Shown: piece by piece, positions 6,258 through 12,825 of the stretch
Layout: each line of letters starts with the position of its first letter
Numbering within the stretch: the first letter of the stretch is position 1
Assembly (NCBI GenBank): GCA_012800625.1
Contig: JAAZIY010000215.1
Span: forward strand, 1 to 18,560
Direction: 5' to 3'
Origin: Lentisphaerota bacterium
GTDB taxonomy: Bacteria; Verrucomicrobiota; Lentisphaeria; Oligosphaerales; Oligosphaeraceae
Length of the DNA: 18,560 nucleotides
Position numbers and translations under genes: made by a program
The notes under the pieces: generated by a model
What the model was told of the DNA's origin: nothing
Databases searched by the model: none
What the model saw: only the letters and a program-made list of their open reading frames with translations

Positions 6258-7130
6258 TCAGGCCTTTTTTTGTTGCGTCACTCGTATTTTGCCCAGGATG
6301 AATTTGGCTGCGACGCAGAACAGATATACTGCGGCAATGATTTCCACTATGGTCGCTCCGGTGGGCAAGTCGTATTGATAGCTGAGCATCAGCCCGCTCA
6401 TGGAGGCAGCCAGGCTGACCAACACGCCACAAAGCATAATCAGCGGCAGGCTGCGGCAGAAGTTGGCGACCGCAGCCACCGGCAAAACCAGCAGTGCCAG
6501 ACAAAGCACGACACCGACCAGCTGCGAGAGCATGACCACGGTGAGCGAAATCAGCGCATACAGCAGAAAATTAAACAAACCGGTGCGGCAGCCGCGCAGC
6601 CGCAGCCATTCCTCGTTGAAGCAGAGGCAGACCAGGCGTTTATGAAAAAGCAGCACAAACAGAATTATGACTACGTTCAATGCGCCCATCCAAAGCAGGT
6701 CTTGGCGGCTCACCAGCAATATATTGCCGAAGAGATAGCTTTGCAGGTCCTGCGGATATCCCGGCATGGCGTAGATAAAGCTTAGTCCCAGTGCCATGCC
6801 CAAGGCCCAGATAGCGCTAAGCACGCTGTCTTCGCGCTGCTGTTTGCGCAGAGTGAGGATACTGATGATGCCGGCCACCAGCAGCGCGGCCAAAACCGCC
6901 CCCAGCATGGGGCTGAACCAAGTCATGCCCTTTTGCAGCTGGCAAAAGCGAGCCAGACCTATGCCGCCCAGCAGCGAGTGCGAAACCGCCCCGACCACAT
7001 AGCTGCAGCGCTTGGCAAGCACATAGGCGCCTATAATGCCGCAGACCAGCGAACAAAGCAGTATGGCCAGCACGGTAAGACGCAAAAGACTGCCGGGAGC
7101 CTGCAAATCCTGGATGAAAAGTGTTAACAT
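6258..7130 (-). CDS. znuB: Zinc/manganese ABC transporter permease (ZnuB-like)
   Basis: A 290-residue ABC-3 family inner-membrane permease that passes metal ions from the binding protein into the cytoplasm. About eight hydrophobic segments are visible, beginning LLRLTVLAILLCSLVCGIIG. The family features GAVSHSLLGGIGLA and QLVGVVLCLALLVLPVAA are present, with TGATIVEIIAAVYL near the C-terminus. I place the start at ATG 7130 (MLTLFIQDL), which gives a normal-length N-terminus. A GTG at 7169, overlapping znuC, is possible but adds a hydrophilic tail unlike the family. It lies between znuC (19-bp gap) and the trpR-like gene (2-bp gap). The metal, Zn or Mn, cannot be fixed from sequence alone. Confidence 0.9.
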   Translation of the reverse strand: MLTLFIQDLQAPGSLLRLTVLAILLCSLVCGIIGAYVLAKRCSYVVGAVSHSLLGGIGLARFCQLQKGMTWFSPMLGAVLAALLVAGIISILTLRKQQREDSVLSAIWALGMALGLSFIYAMPGYPQDLQSYLFGNILLVSRQDLLWMGALNVVIILFVLLFHKRLVCLCFNEEWLRLRGCRTGLFNFLLYALISLTVVMLSQLVGVVLCLALLVLPVAAVANFCRSLPLIMLCGVLVSLAASMSGLMLSYQYDLPTGATIVEIIAAVYLFCVAAKFILGKIRVTQQKKA

Positions 7131-7149
7131 GGCACAGAAGTATGGTCGG

Positions 7150-7971
7150 TTATTTGTACAGGAAGGCACGCGAAGCCGGGCAGGGATTATTGCGCACGCA
7201 GTTACTGCAGTAGGCCAGGGTCTCGCTGACCGAGTTCAGCGGACAGCTGGCGCCATGCCGCAGCCGCGTCCAGTCCTCCTCCTTGGCATCCTGGCGCATA
7301 TCGTCAAGGCAATGCATCTCGGCGGTATGGTTGACACAGACGACATGGCTGGCGTATGACTCCACCGTATTCAGGTTATGCGAGACCAGCACGATGGTCA
7401 GTTTTTGGTTCAGTTGACGCAGCAGCTCGTAGACCGTCTGCGTGCCCACCGCGTCCAGGTTGGCATTTGGCTCGTCGAGCAGTAGCAGCTCCGGCTCGCA
7501 GGCCAGTGCCTGGGCGATCAGGATGCGCTGCCTCTGTCCGCCGGAGAGCGCCGCGAATGGTCTTTTGGCCAGGTCTTGCAGTCCCACCTGTTGCAGGCAT
7601 TCCAGGGCGACTTGCCGGTCGGTTTTTTTATATGGTCCGAACAGGCTTCTTTCCACTCTTCCCATCAGCACGATATCGAGGACATTTGCCGGGAATTCGG
7701 GGTCGAACTGCAGCGACTGCGGCACGTATCCCAGCTGCGGGCTGGCGCGGCGCGGGCTGCGTCCCAGCACGCGGATTTTGCCGAAGCCTGGTTTCAGCAG
7801 TCCCAGGATCAGTCTCAGCAATGTTGTTTTGCCGCCGCCGTTAGGTCCCACGAGGACCACGAAGTCACCCTGGTATACTTGCAGGTTAATGCTGTGCAGC
7901 ACCTCTTGCTCGCCGTAGCGGAAGCAGACATTCTGCACATCTATAACCGGTTTTTCGCTCTGCGCTTTCAT
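7150..7971 (-). CDS. znuC: Zinc/manganese ABC transporter ATP-binding protein (ZnuC-like)
   Basis: A 273-residue ATPase of the metal-type ABC importers. Walker A is GPNGGGKTT (42-50), the Q-loop is in YVPQS, the signature is LSGGQ (142-146), Walker B is LLLLDE (162-167) and the H-loop histidine is H198. The C-terminal tail (about 213-273) is rich in cysteine and histidine: H216, H220, C221, C243, then C255 and C258 as CxxC, and C264. This may be a metal-sensing or regulatory tail. Its start overlaps the znuA stop by four bases (ATGA). A good GGAG site lies upstream, inside znuA. It energises the ZnuB permease. Confidence 0.93.
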   Translation of the reverse strand: MKAQSEKPVIDVQNVCFRYGEQEVLHSINLQVYQGDFVVLVGPNGGGKTTLLRLILGLLKPGFGKIRVLGRSPRRASPQLGYVPQSLQFDPEFPANVLDIVLMGRVERSLFGPYKKTDRQVALECLQQVGLQDLAKRPFAALSGGQRQRILIAQALACEPELLLLDEPNANLDAVGTQTVYELLRQLNQKLTIVLVSHNLNTVESYASHVVCVNHTAEMHCLDDMRQDAKEEDWTRLRHGASCPLNSVSETLAYCSNCVRNNPCPASRAFLYK

Positions 7972-8858
7972 GGTTTCACTCCGCTGTCCGCGTTAGGCGC
8001 GCCGCTTTTTTGCAGGCCCCGCAGCAGGTTTTGCGCCATTTCAAACATATCCTGGCAATAGACCCTGGGCAACGGATCCAGGCTGATGATTTCGGCTTGC
8101 AGTCTTTGCTTCAGGGTTTGAGCGGGCTTGTCACTAAACTGCGGCTGCGTAAAAATTGCCTTGATCTTTTCTTTTTTCGCTTTAGCCAGCAATTGGCTGA
8201 GTTGTCTGGCTCCGGGTTCTTTGCCGCCGCTTTCTATGGCTATTTGGCTGATGCCGTAGCGGTCCAGGAAGTATCCGAAGGCCGGGTGCTGTGTAAGTAT
8301 GCTTTGTCCCTTGAACTTGTCTTTAAGCAGCAAGTCGGTCTGCTCTTGGAGATTTTGCAGTTCGAGGCAGTATGCCTGACAGCGCTGTTTATAGAGTTCG
8401 GCATTATTCGGCAGCAGGCTGCCGAGTTTCTGCGCTATATGTCTGGCGTGTATCAGCATATTATCCGGACTCAGCCAGACATGCGGGTCTGGCATGGCTT
8501 TATCGCCATGTCCATGCTCCTCCATTTGCCTCAGCTTCATGCCCTGGCGGCAGTCCTGCAACACCCCGGCTGGCAGTCTGCCCTCGAGGCTGCGTCGCAG
8601 CATGGTCTCGAACTCCACTCCGATCAGAAAGACGGCGTCGGCTCTGGCCAGGGCGGCGATTTGTCTGGCAGTAGGGCTAAAGCTTTCCGGGTTCATGCCT
8701 GGCGGCAGCAGCAGCTCGATGCGGGCGGAGTCTGCGGCGATTTTACGCACTGCCTCGAGTTGCGGCGGCACCATCACAAAGACAGTAAGCTCCGCAGCGC
8801 GGCAGAATAGCGCCACAAGCAGAAACAGGGCAATAAACCTAAACCTTGTACGCATCAT
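7968..8858 (-). CDS. znuA: Periplasmic metal-binding protein (ZnuA-like)
   Basis: A 296-residue cluster A-I substrate-binding protein that captures Zn or Mn in the periplasm for ZnuBC. The N-terminus has a signal peptide: basic MMRTRFR, then a hydrophobic core to about residue 20, with AxA-like cleavage near CRAAEL. Likely metal ligands are H126 (PDPHVWLSP), H191 (TQHPAF) and D261 (SLDPL). The usual first ligand His is Glu here, E58 in NPESF. A short EEHGHGD loop (113-119) may be a reduced His-rich loop. Two ATGs start the gene. The second, at 8855, is better spaced from the GGGGGAG site, which itself comes from the upstream repeat array. It is followed without a gap by znuC. Confidence 0.92.
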   Translation of the reverse strand: MMRTRFRFIALFLLVALFCRAAELTVFVMVPPQLEAVRKIAADSARIELLLPPGMNPESFSPTARQIAALARADAVFLIGVEFETMLRRSLEGRLPAGVLQDCRQGMKLRQMEEHGHGDKAMPDPHVWLSPDNMLIHARHIAQKLGSLLPNNAELYKQRCQAYCLELQNLQEQTDLLLKDKFKGQSILTQHPAFGYFLDRYGISQIAIESGGKEPGARQLSQLLAKAKKEKIKAIFTQPQFSDKPAQTLKQRLQAEIISLDPLPRVYCQDMFEMAQNLLRGLQKSGAPNADSGVKP

Positions 8859-8861
8859 AGA

Positions 8862-8895
8862 CTCCCCCTTAGTGTTCCTTAGTATCCTCTCCCCC
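8862..8895 (-). repeat. 10-bp array across the brkB-like stop / znuA start junction
   Basis: On the minus strand this reads GGGGGAGAGG, then ATACTAAGG, AACACTAAGG and GGGAG. The TAA in the second unit is the stop codon of the brkB-like gene. The GGGGGAG that follows is the Shine-Dalgarno site of znuA. Confidence 0.8.
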
Positions 8896-10452
8896 TGCCT
8901 CGTTCAACAGTTCCCGGAAGTTTTGTCCGGCCAGTCCCTGCTGGAATTGCTGATAGAGCAGTTCGAAGCTCCGCTTGACCTGTTCGGGCAGGTGTCGGCT
9001 GAAAAGCTCGGCGTCTTCCCGGCTATTTTTGCGGAATGCCTCTTCGACCATAGCCAGGCTGAGGTCTTCGGGCAGTCTGCCTGGCAGGTAGCTTATATCC
9101 TCTTTGTTGGCCTGCGCCACCGGCAGTATAAGTCCGGCGCTTTGCAGGGTTTCCAGCACATGTCGCATCACTCTGGTTGGTATGTCATTTTCGCGGGCGT
9201 ACTCCAGTGCCTTCCAGCCTCCGCTTCCCTCTTGCAGATTGCGGCTGCATTTCAGCAGCACGAGGATACCGAGGATATTTGCGGCCCAGGCCGAGGTCTG
9301 CTCCGAGACTTTTTCCCAATGCATGGTTCTATAGTTTTGCACTGCGAAGCTGATTTCCGCACCGATCAAGATAATGCTCCAGTTCGCATAAAGCCAGCCC
9401 AGGAAGAATGGGAATGCGGCGAAGGTGCCATAGATGGTATTGTATTTAGTCAGTCCCACTTGCAGCACCAGGTATGCCCAGTACACTGCGAACCAGAGCG
9501 CGCCGGTGACCAGTCCGGCGGCCAGAGCCGGAAAGGGCTTGACCGTGGTATTGGGCATAAAGACGTAGAAGAAGGAGAAGCCGCCCACGACAAACAGGGC
9601 CAGCAGCAGCACGCAGCCTTTGCGTATCACCCAGGCCAGGCTGGGAGCGTGTTCGGAAAGATAAAACAGGATGCTGTTGGAGGAGGCCACCGCGTTGAGG
9701 CTGGAGACCGCCAGAAAAACGATGGGCATCAGAATCAAAACCACCAGGTACTCGCTGATCTTGCGCGGCAAAGTACGGCTGTGACGCTGACCCCAAATGG
9801 CGTTGAAGTTATTCTCAAGCTTAGACATGGAGAGGATCACCGTGCCCAGCAGCATAAGCGAGCCTACCAGGCCCAGGGTGGCGAAGCTGGTCTTCTCCAC
9901 ATAGCTGAAAATATTCACCAGCACCTGCTGCATGGGGGCCGGCAGGCTGCCGGCAAGCAGGCCCTGCTCCTGAGCGGCCTGCGGGCGGCTGAACTGCGGC
10001 AGCTCCGGGTCTATATAGTCCTCAGGCGCAGTGGCGCTCTGCGGCGACTCCTCTTCAGCCAAATCGTCTGCGGCTTCGGCGCTCTCCTGCGCTTGGATGA
10101 TTTGGAACTTGGTGCTTTTGACCTCTATGCCGTCGACCATTTCGATATGCACGACTTGTTCCAGCCCCAGGCTATGCATAAGCCGGTTTTGCATGCCCAG
10201 GCCTTTGCTGAAAGAGAACATAATGGCCAGTATGGGCACCATGGAGACCAGGGTGATATAGGTCAGCGCCGAGGCTTGCAGGCTGCATTTGTTGCGCTGG
10301 AAATCCCGGCCCACGATCATGCCGATGCGGCAGAGCGAGAAGAGGAAGCGGCGCAGCGCCGGCAGGGTGTGCAGGTCGCTGGACCAGAGTTCATCCAGAA
10401 AGAAACGCTTGCCGTCGGCAATCGCGCCGCTGATGTTTTTTGCCATGCTCAT
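8869..10452 (-). CDS. YihY/BrkB family membrane protein
   Basis: A 527-residue inner-membrane protein of the YihY/BrkB (virulence factor BrkB; formerly misnamed RNase BN) family, whose function is unsettled. TM1 includes SALTYITLVSMVPILAIMFS (61-80). The second half shows FFYVFMPNTTVKPFPALAAG and then YGTFAAFPFFLGWLYANW and LIGAEISFAVQ, the family's diagnostic block (about 295-372). About 65 residues (104-168), acidic and proline-rich, are inserted after TM1, probably on the periplasmic side. The C-terminal 150 residues are soluble, with a winged-helix-like part, as in longer family members. ATG 10452 has GGAG seven bases upstream. The last residues (EDTKEH) and the stop codon are encoded by a repeat array. 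It may be co-transcribed with znuACB. Confidence 0.88.
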   Translation of the reverse strand: MSMAKNISGAIADGKRFFLDELWSSDLHTLPALRRFLFSLCRIGMIVGRDFQRNKCSLQASALTYITLVSMVPILAIMFSFSKGLGMQNRLMHSLGLEQVVHIEMVDGIEVKSTKFQIIQAQESAEAADDLAEEESPQSATAPEDYIDPELPQFSRPQAAQEQGLLAGSLPAPMQQVLVNIFSYVEKTSFATLGLVGSLMLLGTVILSMSKLENNFNAIWGQRHSRTLPRKISEYLVVLILMPIVFLAVSSLNAVASSNSILFYLSEHAPSLAWVIRKGCVLLLALFVVGGFSFFYVFMPNTTVKPFPALAAGLVTGALWFAVYWAYLVLQVGLTKYNTIYGTFAAFPFFLGWLYANWSIILIGAEISFAVQNYRTMHWEKVSEQTSAWAANILGILVLLKCSRNLQEGSGGWKALEYARENDIPTRVMRHVLETLQSAGLILPVAQANKEDISYLPGRLPEDLSLAMVEEAFRKNSREDAELFSRHLPEQVKRSFELLYQQFQQGLAGQNFRELLNEAGGEDTKEH

Positions 10453-10486
10453 AAATTGTCTCCAGACCGGCCTAATGCCGCATAAG

Positions 10487-10567
10487 CCCTTAGTGTGTCT
10501 TAGTGTCCCTTCGTGTGTCTTAGTGTGCCTTAGTGTCCCTTCGTGTGTCTTAGTGTCCTCCCCCTTT
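10487..10567 (-). repeat. Post-stop 10-bp array after chrA2 (seven units)
   Basis: On the minus strand AAAGGGGGAGG is followed by seven 10-bp units alternating GACACTAAGA, CACACGAAGG, GACACTAAGG and CACACTAAGA. It begins within about 10 bases of the chrA2 stop and fills most of the gap to the brkB-like start. This is the longest 10-bp array in the window. Confidence 0.88.
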
Positions 10568-10572
10568 GTAGT

Positions 10573-11154
10573 TTACAAGGGGATCAGGTATAGCAGACAG
10601 GCCATGAGGGCCGAGGCGAAGAGCAGCCAGACCATATTGCATTTCCAGCGCCATTCGGCAAAGACCACCACGGCAAAGATAAGCGAGGCCCGCCAATTCA
10701 GGCCGAAAGACTCGCCGCCCCTGCTCCAGAGCTGGCGCAGCGGCGCCGTAAACAGCGAGGTGTCGGCAAAGAAAATAACGGCGGAGGCGATCAGTCCCAG
10801 GGTTGCCGGCCTGATGCCTTGCAGAGCCGCCTTGACCAGCTTGTTTTCCTTGAAGGCGGCCATGAAGACCGCCACGCCCAGCCCAAAGGTCAGCGAAGGG
10901 GTGGTGACCCCCAGCGTGCCGGCCAGCGCCCCCCAGATTCCAGCCCGTTGAAAGCCTATATAGGTGGCTGCGTTCAGGCCTATGGGGCCGGGGGTCACCT
11001 GCGCCAAAGCCACCATATTGGCAAACTCCTCGGCGCTGAGCAGGTGATGGTTCTGCACCAGCTCATGATAAAAAAAAGGGATCATGGCGAAGCCGCCGCC
11101 GAAGGTGAAAAAGCCTATTTTGGCAAAGAGCAGATAAAGCTGCAGGATATTCAT
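10573..11154 (-). CDS. chrA: Chromate transporter, short CHR protein 2
   Basis: A 193-residue single-domain member of the chromate ion transporter (CHR) family. Motifs are FGGGFAMIPFF (18-28) and AQVTPGPIGLNAATYIG (51-67). Several hydrophobic helices follow, ending WLLFASALMACLLYLIPL. Short CHR proteins occur as adjacent pairs that together equal one full ChrA, inserted in opposite topologies. This is the second of the pair. The ATG overlaps the chrA1 stop by four bases (ATGA), with GGGGGAGG seven bases upstream. The family exports chromate in some members, but many homologues have unknown physiological substrates. Confidence 0.9.
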   Translation of the reverse strand: MNILQLYLLFAKIGFFTFGGGFAMIPFFYHELVQNHHLLSAEEFANMVALAQVTPGPIGLNAATYIGFQRAGIWGALAGTLGVTTPSLTFGLGVAVFMAAFKENKLVKAALQGIRPATLGLIASAVIFFADTSLFTAPLRQLWSRGGESFGLNWRASLIFAVVVFAEWRWKCNMVWLLFASALMACLLYLIPL

Positions 11155-11729
11155 TTGCCGGCCTCCCCCAGGCGCCCCAGCCTGGCCACTTGCCAGGCGT
11201 AGTAGCCCAGTCCGGAGAGTATGCCCAGCAACACCAGCCAAATGGCGTTGACCTGAAAGAAGACGATGGCGATAAAGCAGAGGGAGGCCAGCAGCCACTC
11301 GAAGCGCCCTTTAAGTATCTGGCGCCCCAGCTCGATGACCGCCATTAGAATAAGCGCGCAGACCCCGGCGCGCACACCGAGAAAAGCCTGGTTAAGCAAG
11401 GCGTTGTTCTGCAAGGACATGATTAAAGTGGCCAAAAGCACAATGGCTAAAAATGGCGGCATGAAGCCGCCTACCACCGCCGCCACCGCGCCGGCAACAC
11501 CGGCTACGCGGTAACCAAGCAAAACCCCCATGTTCATGGCGATAATGCCAGGCATGGCCTGCATAAGGGCAACCGTGTCAACCATGTCGGAATCGCTGAG
11601 CCAGCCGCGGCGCTGCACAAACTCGCGGCGTAAAAGGGGAAGCATGGCAAGACCGCCGCCTAAAGTGACCGCGGAAAGATTGAAAAAAATCCTGAACAAG
11701 GCCCAAAGCCTGGAGTTCTTGGCGGACAT
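11151..11729 (-). CDS. chrA: Chromate transporter, short CHR protein 1
   Basis: A 192-residue single-domain CHR family membrane protein and partner of the downstream chrA2. It shows TLGGGLAMLPLLRREFV (22-38) and QAMPGIIAMNMGVLLGYR (57-74), then hydrophobic helices to the C-terminus. Longer frames starting upstream are possible. ATG 11729 is preferred because AAGGA lies about six bases before it and MSAKNSRLWALFRIFF leads directly into the CHR domain. It is the first gene of the leftward run and is divergent from the DeoR-type regulator across a 193-bp gap. Confidence 0.9.
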   Translation of the reverse strand: MSAKNSRLWALFRIFFNLSAVTLGGGLAMLPLLRREFVQRRGWLSDSDMVDTVALMQAMPGIIAMNMGVLLGYRVAGVAGAVAAVVGGFMPPFLAIVLLATLIMSLQNNALLNQAFLGVRAGVCALILMAVIELGRQILKGRFEWLLASLCFIAIVFFQVNAIWLVLLGILSGLGYYAWQVARLGRLGEAGK

Positions 11730-11788
11730 GACTGTTCCTTCATGGGGCTGATGTAAAACCATTACTGTAACATAATGCCGATAAATTG

Positions 11789-11898
11789 GCAAACAAATAA
11801 ATGAGGCACAAGAAGCAGGCAGAAAAATTTGTCCAAAGTCTGACAAAAAAGCTTGAAAATGTTTGTTTGCGGCTTATATTCAAGCAAAAGCAAACAAA
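11789..11898. promoter_or_regulatory. Candidate operators: three GCAAACAAA sites
   Basis: The 9-mer GCAAACAAA occurs at 11789-11797 and 11890-11898. Its reverse complement TTTGTTTGC is at 11862-11870. The last two form a perfect 9-bp inverted repeat with a 19-base gap, overlapping the candidate regulator promoter. All lie between divergent genes, so they could be DeoR-type operators controlling both directions. The binding protein is inferred. Confidence 0.5.
11853..11880 (+). promoter_or_regulatory. Candidate sigma-70 promoter for the DeoR-type gene
   Basis: TTGAAA (11853-11858) and TATATT (11875-11880) are separated by 16 bases. The candidate operator arm at 11862-11870 sits inside the spacer, and the other arm lies 9 bases after the -10 box. 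Confidence 0.5.
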
Positions 11899-11922
11899 TC
11901 TCGTCAAATTCTTGCAGCTTAT

Positions 11923-12702
11923 ATGAGTCTGCCCACACACAAGCTTTTAACCGCAGAGCGCGAACAGTTCATCCTGGAGCTGCTGCGCCAGTCTGACGCC
12001 TTGAGCGTGGCCGCGCTCAGCGCCAGGCTGGAGGTCTCCGAGGCCACTGTGCGCCGCGATCTGCAGAGCCTGCATGAGCGCGGTCTGCTCGAACGCGTGC
12101 ACGGCGGCGCCACTCTGCGTGGCCTGACCCAGGCCGAGATGCTCTTTTCAGACAAGGAGGGCAAGCTGGGGGCGGAAAAACAGCGCATCGCCGCCGCCGC
12201 TCTGGAACTCATACAGCCCAACGACAGTATCTTCCTGGACGGCGGCAGCACGGTCTTGCAGCTGGCTAGACTGCTGGAGGCGAAACCAGGGCGGCTGACC
12301 ATCGTGACCAACTCGCTGATGGCGGCATACCTGCTTATGGAAAGCCGCCACAGGCTGATACTATGCGGCGGGGAGCTGCGCGCGCTGAGCCGTACCCTGG
12401 TAGGCCCGCTGAGCGCGCCGGTGCTGCAAAGCATCAGCGTGGACAAGGCTTTTATGGGCAGCATAGGACTGACCCTGAAAGATGGCATGAGTACCACCGA
12501 CGCCAACGAGGCCTTCACCAAAAAACAGATCATGAGCCGCTCGAGGCAAGTCATCCTGCTGGCCGACCACAGCAAGTTCGGCCTGCCCTCTTTTGTCAAC
12601 AGCGGCGCCTTGCAAGACCTGGACCTGGTTGTCTGCGACGCCATGCCCGAGGAGTTCCGTGAGCGTTTCGTGGAACTCGGCGTGCGGATCATAGTAGCCT
12701 GA
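11923..12702 (+). CDS. DeoR/GlpR family transcriptional regulator
   Basis: A 259-residue sugar-responsive repressor. The N-terminal DeoR winged helix contains LSVAALSARLEVSEATVRRD (27-46) and the signature HGGA (60-63). The C-terminal sugar-phosphate sensor domain shows DGGST (106-110), TNS (129-131), GGELR (149-153), STTDANEA with D193 and E196, K200, and ADHSKFG (214-220). All are typical of GlpR/DeoR proteins that sense phosphorylated sugars. The start is ATG 11923 (MSLPTHKLLTAERE). An upstream TTG in frame would run through the operator region and is unlikely. It is divergent from chrA and precedes the 2-oxoacid dehydrogenase genes, which may be targets along with itself. The inducer is unknown. 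Confidence 0.93.
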   Translation: MSLPTHKLLTAEREQFILELLRQSDALSVAALSARLEVSEATVRRDLQSLHERGLLERVHGGATLRGLTQAEMLFSDKEGKLGAEKQRIAAAALELIQPNDSIFLDGGSTVLQLARLLEAKPGRLTIVTNSLMAAYLLMESRHRLILCGGELRALSRTLVGPLSAPVLQSISVDKAFMGSIGLTLKDGMSTTDANEAFTKKQIMSRSRQVILLADHSKFGLPSFVNSGALQDLDLVVCDAMPEEFRERFVELGVRIIVA

Positions 12703-12705
12703 CCG

Positions 12706-12730
12706 GGGAGGCCACGAAGATACACCAAGG
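12706..12730 (+). repeat. Post-stop 10-bp array after the DeoR-type gene
   Basis: GGGGAGGC, then CACGAAGATACACCAAGG, begins four bases after the stop codon. Only two units remain. An 18-bp linker GGCTGCTTTTACACCCAA (12729-12746) leads into the 9-bp array. Confidence 0.7.
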
Positions 12731-12746
12731 CTGCTTTTACACCCAA

Positions 12747-12797
12747 TCGATACGTCCGATACGTCCGATACGTCCGATAAAATGATACGTCCGATTC
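12747..12797 (+). repeat. 9-bp CGTCCGATA array upstream of E2
   Basis: Three tight TACGTCCGA units and a fourth after AAAATGA are followed by TTCACCCC. It has the same order and linker as the minus-strand copy at 5796-5899. AGGAG of the E2 gene follows at 12816-12820. Confidence 0.8.
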
Positions 12798-12825
12798 ACC
12801 CCAATTCCAGTCAACAGGAGTTTTT

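Noticed and set aside
8494..10485. 663-residue plus-strand reading frame
   Set aside because: It lies opposite znuA and the brkB-like gene, which have clear family motifs and good start sites. The frame has low-complexity His/Gln-rich content and no domain.
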